This document shows positions 51,827-60,517 of a stretch of DNA of 64,000 nt, piece by piece; the first letter of the stretch is position 1, and each line of letters opens with the position of its first letter. The translations under genes and the position numbers were made by a program. The stretch spans positions 325,557-389,556 of the forward strand of contig NZ_JBHTFQ010000005.1 in NCBI RefSeq assembly GCF_042666235.1, in the 5' to 3' direction. The notes below the pieces were generated by a model, which made no database searches, was not told the DNA's origin, and was given only the letters and a program-made list of their open reading frames with translations. The stretch is from Halodurantibacterium daqingensis. Lineage in GTDB: Bacteria > Pseudomonadota > Alphaproteobacteria > Rhodobacterales > Rhodobacteraceae.

Positions 51827-52933
51827 ATGCCAACTACGCTCGTTACCGGCGGATGCGGGTTCATCGGACGCCACGTGGCCGAGGATCTGCTGGCCCACGG
51901 CCATGAAGTGCGCCTTCTCGATGCCTTCATCGACCAGGTGCATGACGGGGCCGAGGTCGCGCTGCCCGAAGGCGCGCAGGTAATCCGCGGCGATGTGCGC
52001 GACAGCGATCTGGTGCGGCGGGCGCTGAAGGATGTGGATCATGTGGTGCATCTGGCCGCCGAGGTGGGCGTGGGCCAGTCGATGTACGAAATCGCCCGCT
52101 ACGTTGGCGGCAATGACCTGGGAACGGCGGTGTTGCTCGAGGCGATGGCCGGCCTGCCGATCCGCAAGATCGTCGTCGCCTCGTCCATGAGCGTCTATGG
52201 CGAGGGGCTTTACGAGGCCGCCGATGGCAGGCAGTTGAACGCGGTGCGCCGCAGCCCGGCGGAAGTGCGCGCCGGCCGCTGGAACCCGACCGACAGCGAC
52301 GGCGGGGCCTTGCAGGCCATTGCGACCGACGAAACCAAGCCGGTCGATCTGGCCTCGATCTATGCGCTGACCAAGTATTTCCAGGAACGCGCCGTGCTGA
52401 TCTGGGGCGAGGCCTATGGCGTCGATGCGGTTGCGCTGCGGCTGTTCAACGTCTTCGGGGCCGGGCAGGCGCTTTCCAACCCCTATACCGGGGTTCTTGC
52501 GAACTTTGCCTCGCGGCTGGCGAATGGCCAGGCGCCGATGATCTTCGAGGATGGCGAACAGCGCCGCGACTTCGTGCATGTGCGCGATGTGGCGCGCGCC
52601 TTCCGCCTCGCTCTGGAGCGGCCCGAGGCAGCGGGGCAGGTGCTCAATATCGGGTCGGGCAATGCCTATCCGATTTCCCGCGTGGCCACCTTGCTGGCCG
52701 AGGCGATGGGCGTGCCGCACATCGCGCCCGAGATCCTGCAGAAGGCCCGGTCGGGCGATATCCGCAACTGCTTTGCCGATATCGGCCGCGCGCGGGCGGT
52801 GCTGGGCTTCGAGCCGCAGTTCAAGCTGGAGGATTCGCTGACCGAGTTCGTGGACTGGGTGCGGGGAATGACGGTGATCGACCGCGGCGCCGAGATGAAA
52901 CGCCAGCTCGAAGAGCGGGGGCTCGTATCATGA
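51827..52933 (+). CDS. NAD-dependent epimerase/dehydratase (nucleotide-sugar SDR)
   Basis: 368-residue extended SDR. It begins MPTTLVTGGCGFIGRHVAEDLL, has VVHLAAEVGVGQSMYEIARYV, SSMSVYGEG, the YALTKYFQE Tyr-Lys pair, and ends with a typical DSLTEFVDWVRG segment. The active-site region carries an insertion (about 128-165) compared with GalE or RmlB. The reaction is probably 4-epimerisation or dehydration of a nucleotide sugar. First gene of a nine-gene operon (51827-63375) in which most genes overlap by 4 bp, preceded by a canonical stress promoter. Its stop overlaps the next start (ATGA at 52930). Confidence 0.9.
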   Translation: MPTTLVTGGCGFIGRHVAEDLLAHGHEVRLLDAFIDQVHDGAEVALPEGAQVIRGDVRDSDLVRRALKDVDHVVHLAAEVGVGQSMYEIARYVGGNDLGTAVLLEAMAGLPIRKIVVASSMSVYGEGLYEAADGRQLNAVRRSPAEVRAGRWNPTDSDGGALQAIATDETKPVDLASIYALTKYFQERAVLIWGEAYGVDAVALRLFNVFGAGQALSNPYTGVLANFASRLANGQAPMIFEDGEQRRDFVHVRDVARAFRLALERPEAAGQVLNIGSGNAYPISRVATLLAEAMGVPHIAPEILQKARSGDIRNCFADIGRARAVLGFEPQFKLEDSLTEFVDWVRGMTVIDRGAEMKRQLEERGLVS

Positions 52934-54960
52934 CCGGACGGCCGGCGCTGAGGCCCGATGCGGCCTATGGGTTTGTCGAATGGTTCCGTCCCGGAGAATA
53001 TGAGCGGACCGAGGAGACGCTGGCCGGGCTGCGGGCTTCGGGCGCGCAATACCTGCGCACGCATCTGTCCTGGGCCGAATATCTGGCGCCGGGCGGGGCG
53101 GAATGGTTTGCCTGGCTTCTGCCCAAGCTGGGCCGCGATTTCGACCTTCTGCCCTGTGTCCACTACACGCCGCCGTCGATCTCGCGCAACGGCAAGTGCA
53201 CGGGGGCGCCGCATGACCTGAAGGCCTATGCCGATTTCATCGACCATGTCCTGACGCTGCATGGCGAGCATTTCGAACATGTCGAACTGTGGAACGAGCC
53301 CAACAACCTTCTGGACTGGGACTGGCGCGCCGATCCGAACTTTGACCTGTTCTGCGAAATGGTCGGCGGCGCGGCCTATTGGGTGAAGAAGCGTGGCTGG
53401 AAGGCGGTTCTGGGCGGGCCGTGCCCCTTCGATCCGCTCTGGCTCAACATGATGGGCGAGCGCGGCATTCTGAACGAATGTGCCGCTGTGGGCTTCCACG
53501 GTTTTCCGGGCACCTGGGACAGCGAGGCGGCGACCTGGGGCGGATGGGATCTGCATCTGGGCGAGATGCGCGCCATCCTTGACCGGCACAACCCGCAGAA
53601 CGAGTTGTGGATCACCGAAACCGGCTATTCCACCTGGCGGCGCGACGAGATGGAGCAGGCCCGGCGCTTCGTGTCGGCGCTGCAGGTACCGGCCGACAGG
53701 ATGTACTGGTACGCCTGGCGCGATCTGGCCCCGGACGTGGCGGTGCAGGAAGGGCTTTGGTTCGATCCCCGCCACTATCATCTGGGCGCGGTGGATTCCG
53801 GCAATCAGCCCAAGCTTCTGGCGCGGCTGCTGATGGCAGGGGGGTTGCCCCGCCTAGCCGAGACCGCACAGCTTGCCGTGCCGGAACTGGCCCGCGCAGA
53901 ACGCCCTGTCGTCATCACCGGCGGCAGCGGGTTCATCGGATCGAACCTTGCCGATAGCTTCCTGTCCGAGGGGCAGGAGGTCATCATCCTCGACAATCTC
54001 AGCCGTCCCGGGGTGGATGAAAACCTGCACTGGCTGTCGGAACGCCACGGCGAACGGGTGCATGCGGTTCTGGCCGACCTGCGCGATGAACCGACGCTGA
54101 GCGCCGTGATGCAGGATGCGTCGGCGGTCTTTCATCTGGCCGGCCAGACCGCTGTCACCACGAGCCTTGAGCATCCGATCCAGGATTTCGAGGTGAACGC
54201 CCGGGGCACGCTGAATGTGCTTGAGGCGGTCCGCGCGACGGGACGCACGGTGCCGGTGATCTTTGCCAGCACCAACAAGGTCTATGGCGGGCTCGAGGAT
54301 CTGGAGATGCAGTCGCTCAACGACCGCTATCTGCCCGCCGATGCCGCGATCAGCGCCGGCGGCATCGACGAGACGCGCCCGCTGGACTTCTGCACGCCTT
54401 ACGGCTGTTCCAAGGGGGTCGCCGATCAATATGTGCTGGATTACGCCAAGACGCGCGGCATGCAGGCGGCGGTGCTCCGCATGAGCTGCATCTATGGCCC
54501 GCGCCAGTTCGGCACCGAAGACCAGGGCTGGGTCGCGCATTTCCTGATCCGCGCGCTCAGGGGCGAGCCCATCTCGATCTATGGCGACGGTCGGCAGGTG
54601 CGGGACGTTCTGCATGTGGACGATGCCGTTGCCGCCTATCGCGCGCTGCATGACCATTCGGCGCGTCTGACGCACCGGGTGTTCAATCTGGGCGGCGGCG
54701 TCCAGAACGCCGTCAGCCTTCAGTCGGTCCTGCACGAGATCGGGCGCCTGACCGGACGCGCGCCGGATGTGCAGTATGCCGACTGGCGGGCAGGGGATCA
54801 GCTGTATTTCGTGGCCAACACCCGGCAGCTTCAGGCCGCCACCGGCTGGTCGGCGCGCGTGCACTGGCGCGAAGGGCTGCGAGACCTGGCGGTCTGGCTG
54901 GCCGAAAACCGGCTGCAGCAGCGCGGTCTTGTGCCCGAAAAGCGGAAGATCAGGGCATGA
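52930..54960 (+). CDS. Glycoside hydrolase fused to a CDP-paratose 2-epimerase-like SDR
   Basis: 676 residues in two enzymes. Residues 1 to about 305 form a clan-A-type TIM-barrel glycoside hydrolase with HVELWNEPNN (acid/base Glu123) and WITETGYST (nucleophile Glu230), as in beta-xylosidase-like GH39 or related families. No signal peptide is present, so it acts in the cytoplasm. Residues from about 326 are an extended SDR with VVITGGSGFIGSNLADSF, NKVYGGLEDLEM and YGCSK (491-495), closest to CDP-paratose/tyvelose 2-epimerases. Joining a cytoplasmic hydrolase to a nucleotide-sugar epimerase is unusual. Coupled to both neighbours by 4-bp overlaps. Confidence 0.88.
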   Translation: MTGRPALRPDAAYGFVEWFRPGEYERTEETLAGLRASGAQYLRTHLSWAEYLAPGGAEWFAWLLPKLGRDFDLLPCVHYTPPSISRNGKCTGAPHDLKAYADFIDHVLTLHGEHFEHVELWNEPNNLLDWDWRADPNFDLFCEMVGGAAYWVKKRGWKAVLGGPCPFDPLWLNMMGERGILNECAAVGFHGFPGTWDSEAATWGGWDLHLGEMRAILDRHNPQNELWITETGYSTWRRDEMEQARRFVSALQVPADRMYWYAWRDLAPDVAVQEGLWFDPRHYHLGAVDSGNQPKLLARLLMAGGLPRLAETAQLAVPELARAERPVVITGGSGFIGSNLADSFLSEGQEVIILDNLSRPGVDENLHWLSERHGERVHAVLADLRDEPTLSAVMQDASAVFHLAGQTAVTTSLEHPIQDFEVNARGTLNVLEAVRATGRTVPVIFASTNKVYGGLEDLEMQSLNDRYLPADAAISAGGIDETRPLDFCTPYGCSKGVADQYVLDYAKTRGMQAAVLRMSCIYGPRQFGTEDQGWVAHFLIRALRGEPISIYGDGRQVRDVLHVDDAVAAYRALHDHSARLTHRVFNLGGGVQNAVSLQSVLHEIGRLTGRAPDVQYADWRAGDQLYFVANTRQLQAATGWSARVHWREGLRDLAVWLAENRLQQRGLVPEKRKIRA

Positions 54961-56084
54961 ACATAACCACCCCTTTCAGAAAGAGCCATGACATGGCGGG
55001 TATCCGGCTGCTCATGACCGTGGATGCCGTGGGTGGCGTCTGGCGCTATGCGATGGATCTGGGCACGGGGCTGCGGGCGGCGGGGCTCGAACTCGTCTTT
55101 GCCGGTTTCGGCCCCGAGCCATCGGCCGCGCAACGCGCCGAGGCCGAGGCACTGGGCGTGGTCGAGTGGTGCCACGCGCCGCTGGACTGGATGCTGGACG
55201 ACGAGGCCGGACTGGACGTGGTGCCCGACGTGATCGCGCGGCTTGTCGCGCTGCATGGCGTCGATCTGGTGCATCTGAACCTGCCGTCACAGGCGGTGGG
55301 GCTGAAGGTTCCGGTGCCCGTGGTCGTGGTGTCGCATTCCTGCGTCGTCAGCTGGTTTGCCGCCGTGCGCCAGGCCGGCGTGCCGCGCAGCTGGGAATGG
55401 CAGGCCCGGCGCAACATGCAGGGTTTCGCCGCAGCCGATATCTCGGTCGCCCCGTCGCGCAGCCATGCGGCGCTGCTGGAAAGCTGCTATGGCCCGATCC
55501 GGGGGATTCATGTGGTGCACAACGCGTCACGGCTGACCGAGCGGCAGACCAGTGGCGAACCTTTCGTGCTGGCCGCTGGGCGCTGGTGGGATGACGGCAA
55601 GAACGCCGCCGTTCTGGACGAGGCCGCGCCCCGCATGGACTGGCCCCTGGTCATGGCTGGCGCGAACCGGTCCCCCAAGGGTGATGGCGTGAAGATCCAG
55701 CACGCCGACCACCGCGGCGAGCGTGGCTTTGCCGAGGTTGTCGGCCTGATGTCCCGCGCGGGCATCTTCGTGTCCCCCTCGCTTTACGAGCCCTTCGGCC
55801 TTGCCGTGCTTGAGGCGGCGCGGAGCGGTCTGCCACTGGTCCTGTCCGATATCCCGACCTACCGCGAGCTTTGGGATGGTGCCGCGCTGTTCTTCGCCCC
55901 CAACCGGCCCGAGGCCCTGGCCGCCGAGGTGAACCGGCTCGTGGCCGATCGCGCCCTGCGCCAGCGTCTGGGGGCCGCGGCCCAGGAACGGGCGGCGCGC
56001 TACCGGCCCGCGCAGCAGACCGAGGCGATGCTGCGCATCTACGGCGATCTCTGCGCCGTCACCACCCCTTCGGCGGAGCGATGA
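54957..56084 (+). CDS. GT4-type glycosyltransferase
   Basis: 375-residue GT-B glycosyltransferase. It has MTVDAVGGVWRYAMDLGTGL (acceptor-domain glycine loop), VVVVSHSCVVSW, FVLAAGRWWDDGKN (donor-domain start) and SPSLYEPFGLAVLEAARSGLPLVLSDIPTYRELW with the EX7E motif. No membrane helix. The start overlaps the stop of the hydrolase-epimerase gene; an in-frame ATG at 54990 is a possible alternative. Followed after 3 bp by the first of three CgeB-like transferases. Confidence 0.92.
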   Translation: MNITTPFRKSHDMAGIRLLMTVDAVGGVWRYAMDLGTGLRAAGLELVFAGFGPEPSAAQRAEAEALGVVEWCHAPLDWMLDDEAGLDVVPDVIARLVALHGVDLVHLNLPSQAVGLKVPVPVVVVSHSCVVSWFAAVRQAGVPRSWEWQARRNMQGFAAADISVAPSRSHAALLESCYGPIRGIHVVHNASRLTERQTSGEPFVLAAGRWWDDGKNAAVLDEAAPRMDWPLVMAGANRSPKGDGVKIQHADHRGERGFAEVVGLMSRAGIFVSPSLYEPFGLAVLEAARSGLPLVLSDIPTYRELWDGAALFFAPNRPEALAAEVNRLVADRALRQRLGAAAQERAARYRPAQQTEAMLRIYGDLCAVTTPSAER

Positions 56085-56087
56085 GCC

Positions 56088-57200
56088 ATGCGTGTCCTGT
56101 TCTATACCCATTCGCTGATTTCCGACTGGAATCACGGCAATGCCCATTTCCTGCGCGGGATCATGCGCGACCTGATCCGCCGCGGCCATGACACCCGGGC
56201 CCTGGAACCGCGCGACTCCTGGAGCCGTGAAAACCTCATCAAGGATCGCGGCCGCGCTGCGCTTGACGAGTTCGCAACCCTGTTCCCGGAACTGCAGTCC
56301 GACATCTACGATGCCGGTTTCGACCATGAGGCGGCGCTTGATGCCGCCGATGTGGTGATCGTGCACGAATGGACCGATCCCGCCCTGATCGCCCGCATCG
56401 GACGGGCGCGGGCGGCAGGGGGGCGGTTCCTGCTGCTGTTCCACGACACCCACCACCGCGCCGTCAGCGCCGAGGGCGAAATCGCCGGGCTGGATCTGTC
56501 GGGCTATGATGCCGTCCTGGCCTTTGGCGAGGCGCTGCGCGAGCGCTACCTTGCGGCGGGCTGGGGGCGACGGGTGTTCACGTGGCACGAGGCTGCGGAT
56601 GACATCCTGTTCCGCCCCCTCACGGGGCGCGAGCCGGACTCGGACCTGATCTGGATCGGCAACTGGGGGGATGACGAACGCAGCGCCGAACTGCAGGAAT
56701 TCCTGATCGGGCCGGTGGCGCGGCTGGGTTTGCAGGCCGTTGTGCGCGGCGTGCGCTATCCGGACGAGGCCCTTGCCGCGCTGAAGGAAGCCGGGATCAG
56801 CTATGGCGGATCGGTTGCAAATGCGCGGGTGCCCGAAGCCTTTGCCCGCCACCGCATGACCGTGCATGTCCCGCGTCGTCCCTATGTCGAGGCGCTGGCC
56901 GGCATTCCCACCATCCGCATGTTCGAGGCCCTGGCCTGCGGGATCCCGCTGGTCAGTGCGCCCTGGTCAGATGTGGAAGGTCTGTTCCGCCCCGGCGATT
57001 ATCTGAAGGCCCGGAATGGTGCCGAAATGGAACAGCATCTGCGGATGCTTGCGGCGGATCCTGACGCGCGGCGCGACCTCGCCCGGGCAGGGATGGAAAC
57101 CGTCTGCGCCCGTCATACCTGCCGCCACCGTGTGGACGAGCTTCTTGCCATCCTTGCCACCCTCTCGGATCAGATCGCACAGCCGGAGCCTGCGGAATGA
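56088..57200 (+). CDS. CgeB-like glycosyltransferase (tandem copy 1)
   Basis: 370-residue protein of the CgeB/spore-coat-type glycosyltransferase family (GT-B fold). The N-terminus is MRVLFYTHSLISDWNHGNAHFLRGI, with VVIVHEW, LIWIGNWGDDERS at the donor domain start, and PTIRMFEALACGIPLVSAPW near residue 265. First of three consecutive paralogues with the same domain plan but well diverged. Each probably adds one residue, so the three together would build an oligosaccharide stepwise. Overlaps the next gene by 4 bp. Confidence 0.86.
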   Translation: MRVLFYTHSLISDWNHGNAHFLRGIMRDLIRRGHDTRALEPRDSWSRENLIKDRGRAALDEFATLFPELQSDIYDAGFDHEAALDAADVVIVHEWTDPALIARIGRARAAGGRFLLLFHDTHHRAVSAEGEIAGLDLSGYDAVLAFGEALRERYLAAGWGRRVFTWHEAADDILFRPLTGREPDSDLIWIGNWGDDERSAELQEFLIGPVARLGLQAVVRGVRYPDEALAALKEAGISYGGSVANARVPEAFARHRMTVHVPRRPYVEALAGIPTIRMFEALACGIPLVSAPWSDVEGLFRPGDYLKARNGAEMEQHLRMLAADPDARRDLARAGMETVCARHTCRHRVDELLAILATLSDQIAQPEPAE

Positions 57201-58288
57201 AAAGCATCGCCTTCTACGGATCAAGCCTTCTGTCGTCCTACTGGAACGGTGCGGCCACCTATTACCGGGGGCTTTTGCGGGCGCTGGCCGCGCGGGGGTA
57301 TGAGATCACCTTCTACGAACCCGATGTCTATGACCGCCAGAAGCACCGTGATATCGACCCGCCCGACTGGTGCCGCGTCGTGGTCTATGACGGGACCGTT
57401 CCGGCCCTGAAGGCCGCCGCAGCCGAGGCGCGCCATGCCGACATCGTCGTCAAGGCAAGCGGCGTCGGGTTCGAGGATGACCTGCTGCTGGCCGAGGTCT
57501 TTGCAGCCGCCCGGCCCGGGGCGTTGCGGATCTTCTGGGATGTGGATGCGCCGGCGACCCTGGCCGAACTGCGTGCCGCGCCCGACCACCCGCTGCGCCG
57601 GATGCTGCCGGATCTTGACATGGTGCTGACCTATGGCGGCGGCGATCCGGTGGTCAGTGCCTACCGGGGGCTGGGGGCGCGGGCCTGTGTGCCGATCTAC
57701 AATGCCCTTGATCCATCCACCCACCACCCCGTGCCGCCCGAACCGCGCTTTGCGGCCGATCTGGGCTTTCTGGGCAACCGGCTGCCCGACCGCGAGGCGC
57801 GTGTGGCCGAGTTCTTCATCGGACCGGCCCTGCGCCTGCCTGACCAGCGGTTCATCCTGGGCGGGTCCGGCTGGCATGACTATCCGCTGCCGGCCAATCT
57901 GCGCAGCCTCGGCCATGTGCCCACCGCCGATCACAATGCCTTCAACACCACGCCGCGCGCGGTGCTGAACATCGCGCGCGACAGCATGGCCGAGGTGGGC
58001 TTTTCCCCCGCGACCCGCGTCTTCGAGGCAACCGGCGCCGGCGCCTGCCTCATCACCGACTACTGGCAGGGGATCGAGCAGTTCTTCAAGCCGGACGAGG
58101 AAATCCTCGTGGCCCGTGACGGGCAGGACGTAGCCGAACACCTTGCGGCCCTTCGCCCGGGCGAGGCCCGCGAGATCGGCGCCCGTGCACTTGGCCGCGT
58201 GCTGCGGGAACACACCTATGACCACCGTGCGGCAGATGCCTGCGCACTGTTTCGCACCCATGCCCTTGGCGCCGGAATCCCCTCATGA
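57197..58288 (+). CDS. CgeB-like glycosyltransferase (tandem copy 2)
   Basis: 363-residue paralogue of its neighbours. It has AFYGSSLLSSYWNGAATYYRGLLRALAARGYEITFYEPD at the start, LRIFWDVDAPATL, MVLTYGGGDPV, LGFLGNRLPDREARVAEFF at the donor domain, and SPATRVFEATGAGACLITDYW. The RVFEATGAG helix corresponds to the RMFEALACG segment in copy 1. No signal peptide or membrane helix is seen. Coupled at both ends by ATGA overlaps. Sugar specificity is unknown. Confidence 0.87.
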   Translation: MKSIAFYGSSLLSSYWNGAATYYRGLLRALAARGYEITFYEPDVYDRQKHRDIDPPDWCRVVVYDGTVPALKAAAAEARHADIVVKASGVGFEDDLLLAEVFAAARPGALRIFWDVDAPATLAELRAAPDHPLRRMLPDLDMVLTYGGGDPVVSAYRGLGARACVPIYNALDPSTHHPVPPEPRFAADLGFLGNRLPDREARVAEFFIGPALRLPDQRFILGGSGWHDYPLPANLRSLGHVPTADHNAFNTTPRAVLNIARDSMAEVGFSPATRVFEATGAGACLITDYWQGIEQFFKPDEEILVARDGQDVAEHLAALRPGEAREIGARALGRVLREHTYDHRAADACALFRTHALGAGIPS

Positions 58289-59394
58289 CCCAACGCTATG
58301 ATCTCGTCTTCATCGGCCTGTCGCTGTCCTCGTCCTGGGGGAATGGACATGCCACAACCTATCGCGCGCTGCTGCGTGGCCTGAAGGCCGAGGGCAAGCG
58401 GGTGCTGTTTCTGGAACGCGATGTGCCCTGGTATGCCGCGAACCGCGATCTGGCCGTGCCCGATTTCTGCGACCTGCGCCTTTATGACAGCGTTGATGAG
58501 CTTGTCTCCGGGCATGGGGAAACGCTCTTCGCCGCCCGCACGGTGGTGGTCGGCTCCTATGTTCCCGAGGGGCGCAAGGTCATCGACGCAGTTGCGGCCA
58601 TCGGGCCGACGCAGCTGTGTTTCTATGACATTGACACGCCGGTCACGATGGATCTGCTGCTCCGGGGCGAGGAAGACTGCCTTGCCCGCCGTCAGGTGCC
58701 GCTGTTCGACATCTACTTCTCGTTCGCGGGGGGCGAGGTGCTGGAGCGGCTTGAGCGCGAATTCGGCGCGCAGCGGGCGGTGGCGCTTTACTGTTCGGTG
58801 GATGCGGAACGCCATGCGCCGGCTGCCGATCCCACGCCGAAATGGGATCTTGGCTATCTGGGCACCTACAGCGATGACCGGCAGCCCAAGCTCGAGGCAC
58901 TGCTGATCGAACCCGCCCGGCGCCTGCCGGACATGCGCTTCGTGGTGGCGGGGTCGCAGTATCCTGACGACATCGACTGGCCCGCCAATGTGGAGCGGAT
59001 CGAGCATCTGCCGCCGGATCTGCACGCCGGTTTCTATCAGAGCCAGCGGTTCACACTGAACGTGACCCGGGCCGACATGGTTGCCGCGGGATGGTCGCCC
59101 AGTGTGCGCCTGTTCGAGGCTGCAGCCTGTCACACCCCGATCATCAGTGACTTCTGGCGCGGCCTGGACGAGCTTCTGCCCGAGGACGAAGCGGTGCTGA
59201 TCGCGCGGGATGCCGGCGATGTGGTGACGATCCTCACCGCGCTCAGCAACAGCCATCGGGAAGACATTGCCCGACGCGCGGCGGCAATCGTCCGGCAGGA
59301 TCATACCGGCCAGGCCCGCGCCCGCGACCTTGTCGCGGCGCTGGCGGCACCGGTCATGGAGCGACGCGCAGCAGTGGCCGGAGCCCGGGCATGA
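58285..59394 (+). CDS. CgeB-like glycosyltransferase (tandem copy 3)
   Basis: 369-residue third paralogue, closest to copy 2. It has IGLSLSSSWGNGHATTYRALLRGLKAEGKRVLFLERD, LCFYDIDTPVTMDLL, FSFAGGEVLERLE, LGYLGTYSDDRQPKLEALL and SPSVRLFEAAACHTPIISDFW. The acidic DIDTP/DVDAP segment shared with copy 2 is absent from copy 1, suggesting copies 2 and 3 arose from a later duplication. It overlaps the decarboxylase gene at 59391. Confidence 0.87.
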   Translation: MTQRYDLVFIGLSLSSSWGNGHATTYRALLRGLKAEGKRVLFLERDVPWYAANRDLAVPDFCDLRLYDSVDELVSGHGETLFAARTVVVGSYVPEGRKVIDAVAAIGPTQLCFYDIDTPVTMDLLLRGEEDCLARRQVPLFDIYFSFAGGEVLERLEREFGAQRAVALYCSVDAERHAPAADPTPKWDLGYLGTYSDDRQPKLEALLIEPARRLPDMRFVVAGSQYPDDIDWPANVERIEHLPPDLHAGFYQSQRFTLNVTRADMVAAGWSPSVRLFEAAACHTPIISDFWRGLDELLPEDEAVLIARDAGDVVTILTALSNSHREDIARRAAAIVRQDHTGQARARDLVAALAAPVMERRAAVAGARA

Positions 59395-60407
59395 GCATTA
59401 CCAATGGGAGAGACACGATGGCGGGATTGAGCATTCTGGTGGCGGGCGGCGCAGGATTCGTCGGCTCGCATCTGTGCGACGCGCTGCTGGCGCAGGGACA
59501 CCGGGTGATCTGCCTCGACAGTTTCCTGACGGGATCGATGCGCAATCTGGAGCCGCTCCGCAATCACCCGCGCTTCTCGCTGATCGAGCAGGACATCTGC
59601 GTGCCCACGGTGATCGACCAGCCCCTGGACCGGGTCTACAACCTTGCCTGCCCGGCCTCTCCGCCGCGGTACCAGGCGGATCCGGTGCATACGATGATGA
59701 CCTGCATCAGCGGCACCGGCAATCTGATGCATCTTGCCGCCGAGCACGGGGCGCGGTTTCTTCAGGCCTCGACCAGCGAGGTCTATGGCGATCCCGAGCG
59801 GCACCCGCAGCACGAGGATTACTGGGGAAATGTGAACTGCACGGGTCCGCGCGCCTGTTATGACGAAGGCAAGCGTGCGGCCGAGGCACTGTGCTTCGAC
59901 TGGCTGCGCGCGGGCAAGGGCGATGTTCGGGTCGCGCGGATCTTCAATACCTACGGGCCGCGGATGCAGCCCGATGACGGGCGGATCGTGTCGAACTTTC
60001 TGGTTCAGGCGCTGCGCGGCGATCCGATTACCGTCTATGGACGTGGCGAGCAGACGCGTTCATTCTGCTTCGTCTCGGATCTGGTGGCTGGCCTGATCGC
60101 GCTGATGGAGGTCGAGGACAACCCCGGTCTGCCGGTCAATCTGGGCAATCCCGGCGAATTCACGGTCATGGAACTGGCCGAGCTCGTCCGCGCGATGACC
60201 GGCACCTGCTCGGCTCTCGTGCACCGGCCCTTGCCGGCGGACGATCCGCAGCGTCGCCGCCCCGATATCAGCCGTGCAAGGGCGATTCTGGGCTGGGAGC
60301 CGAAGATCCCGCTGGGCGATGGGCTGCAGCGAACGGCCGAATGGTTCGCGCTTGAACTGGGGGTGGATCTGCCCGCTGGCCCGGAGCGTGCCCTGGCACG
60401 CGCCTGA
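59391..60407 (+). CDS. UDP-glucuronate decarboxylase (UDP-xylose synthase)
   Basis: 338-residue extended SDR that decarboxylates UDP-glucuronate to UDP-xylose. Family markers are ILVAGGAGFVGSHLCDALL, NLACPASPPRYQADPVHTM, ASTSEVYGDPERHPQHEDYWGNVN, the CYDEGKRAAE active site and RIFNTYGPRMQPDDGRIVSNF. These match bacterial UXS closely. With the divergent ugd it completes UDP-glucose to UDP-glucuronate to UDP-xylose. The ATG at 59391 overlaps the upstream stop; an ATG at 59418 preceded by GGGAGAG is an equally good start. The GH39-like domain in the same operon may act on xylosides. Confidence 0.93.
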   Translation: MSITNGRDTMAGLSILVAGGAGFVGSHLCDALLAQGHRVICLDSFLTGSMRNLEPLRNHPRFSLIEQDICVPTVIDQPLDRVYNLACPASPPRYQADPVHTMMTCISGTGNLMHLAAEHGARFLQASTSEVYGDPERHPQHEDYWGNVNCTGPRACYDEGKRAAEALCFDWLRAGKGDVRVARIFNTYGPRMQPDDGRIVSNFLVQALRGDPITVYGRGEQTRSFCFVSDLVAGLIALMEVEDNPGLPVNLGNPGEFTVMELAELVRAMTGTCSALVHRPLPADDPQRRRPDISRARAILGWEPKIPLGDGLQRTAEWFALELGVDLPAGPERALARA

Positions 60408-60517
60408 GCGCAGGAAATCCGCCGCGAATGGTTCGCTTGCATGGGGGCAGGCCATCGGTAATACTCGGTTCATTGAAGATAACCGGGTTCGGGTCGCCCG
60501 ACCCGCCGAGGTAGCAT

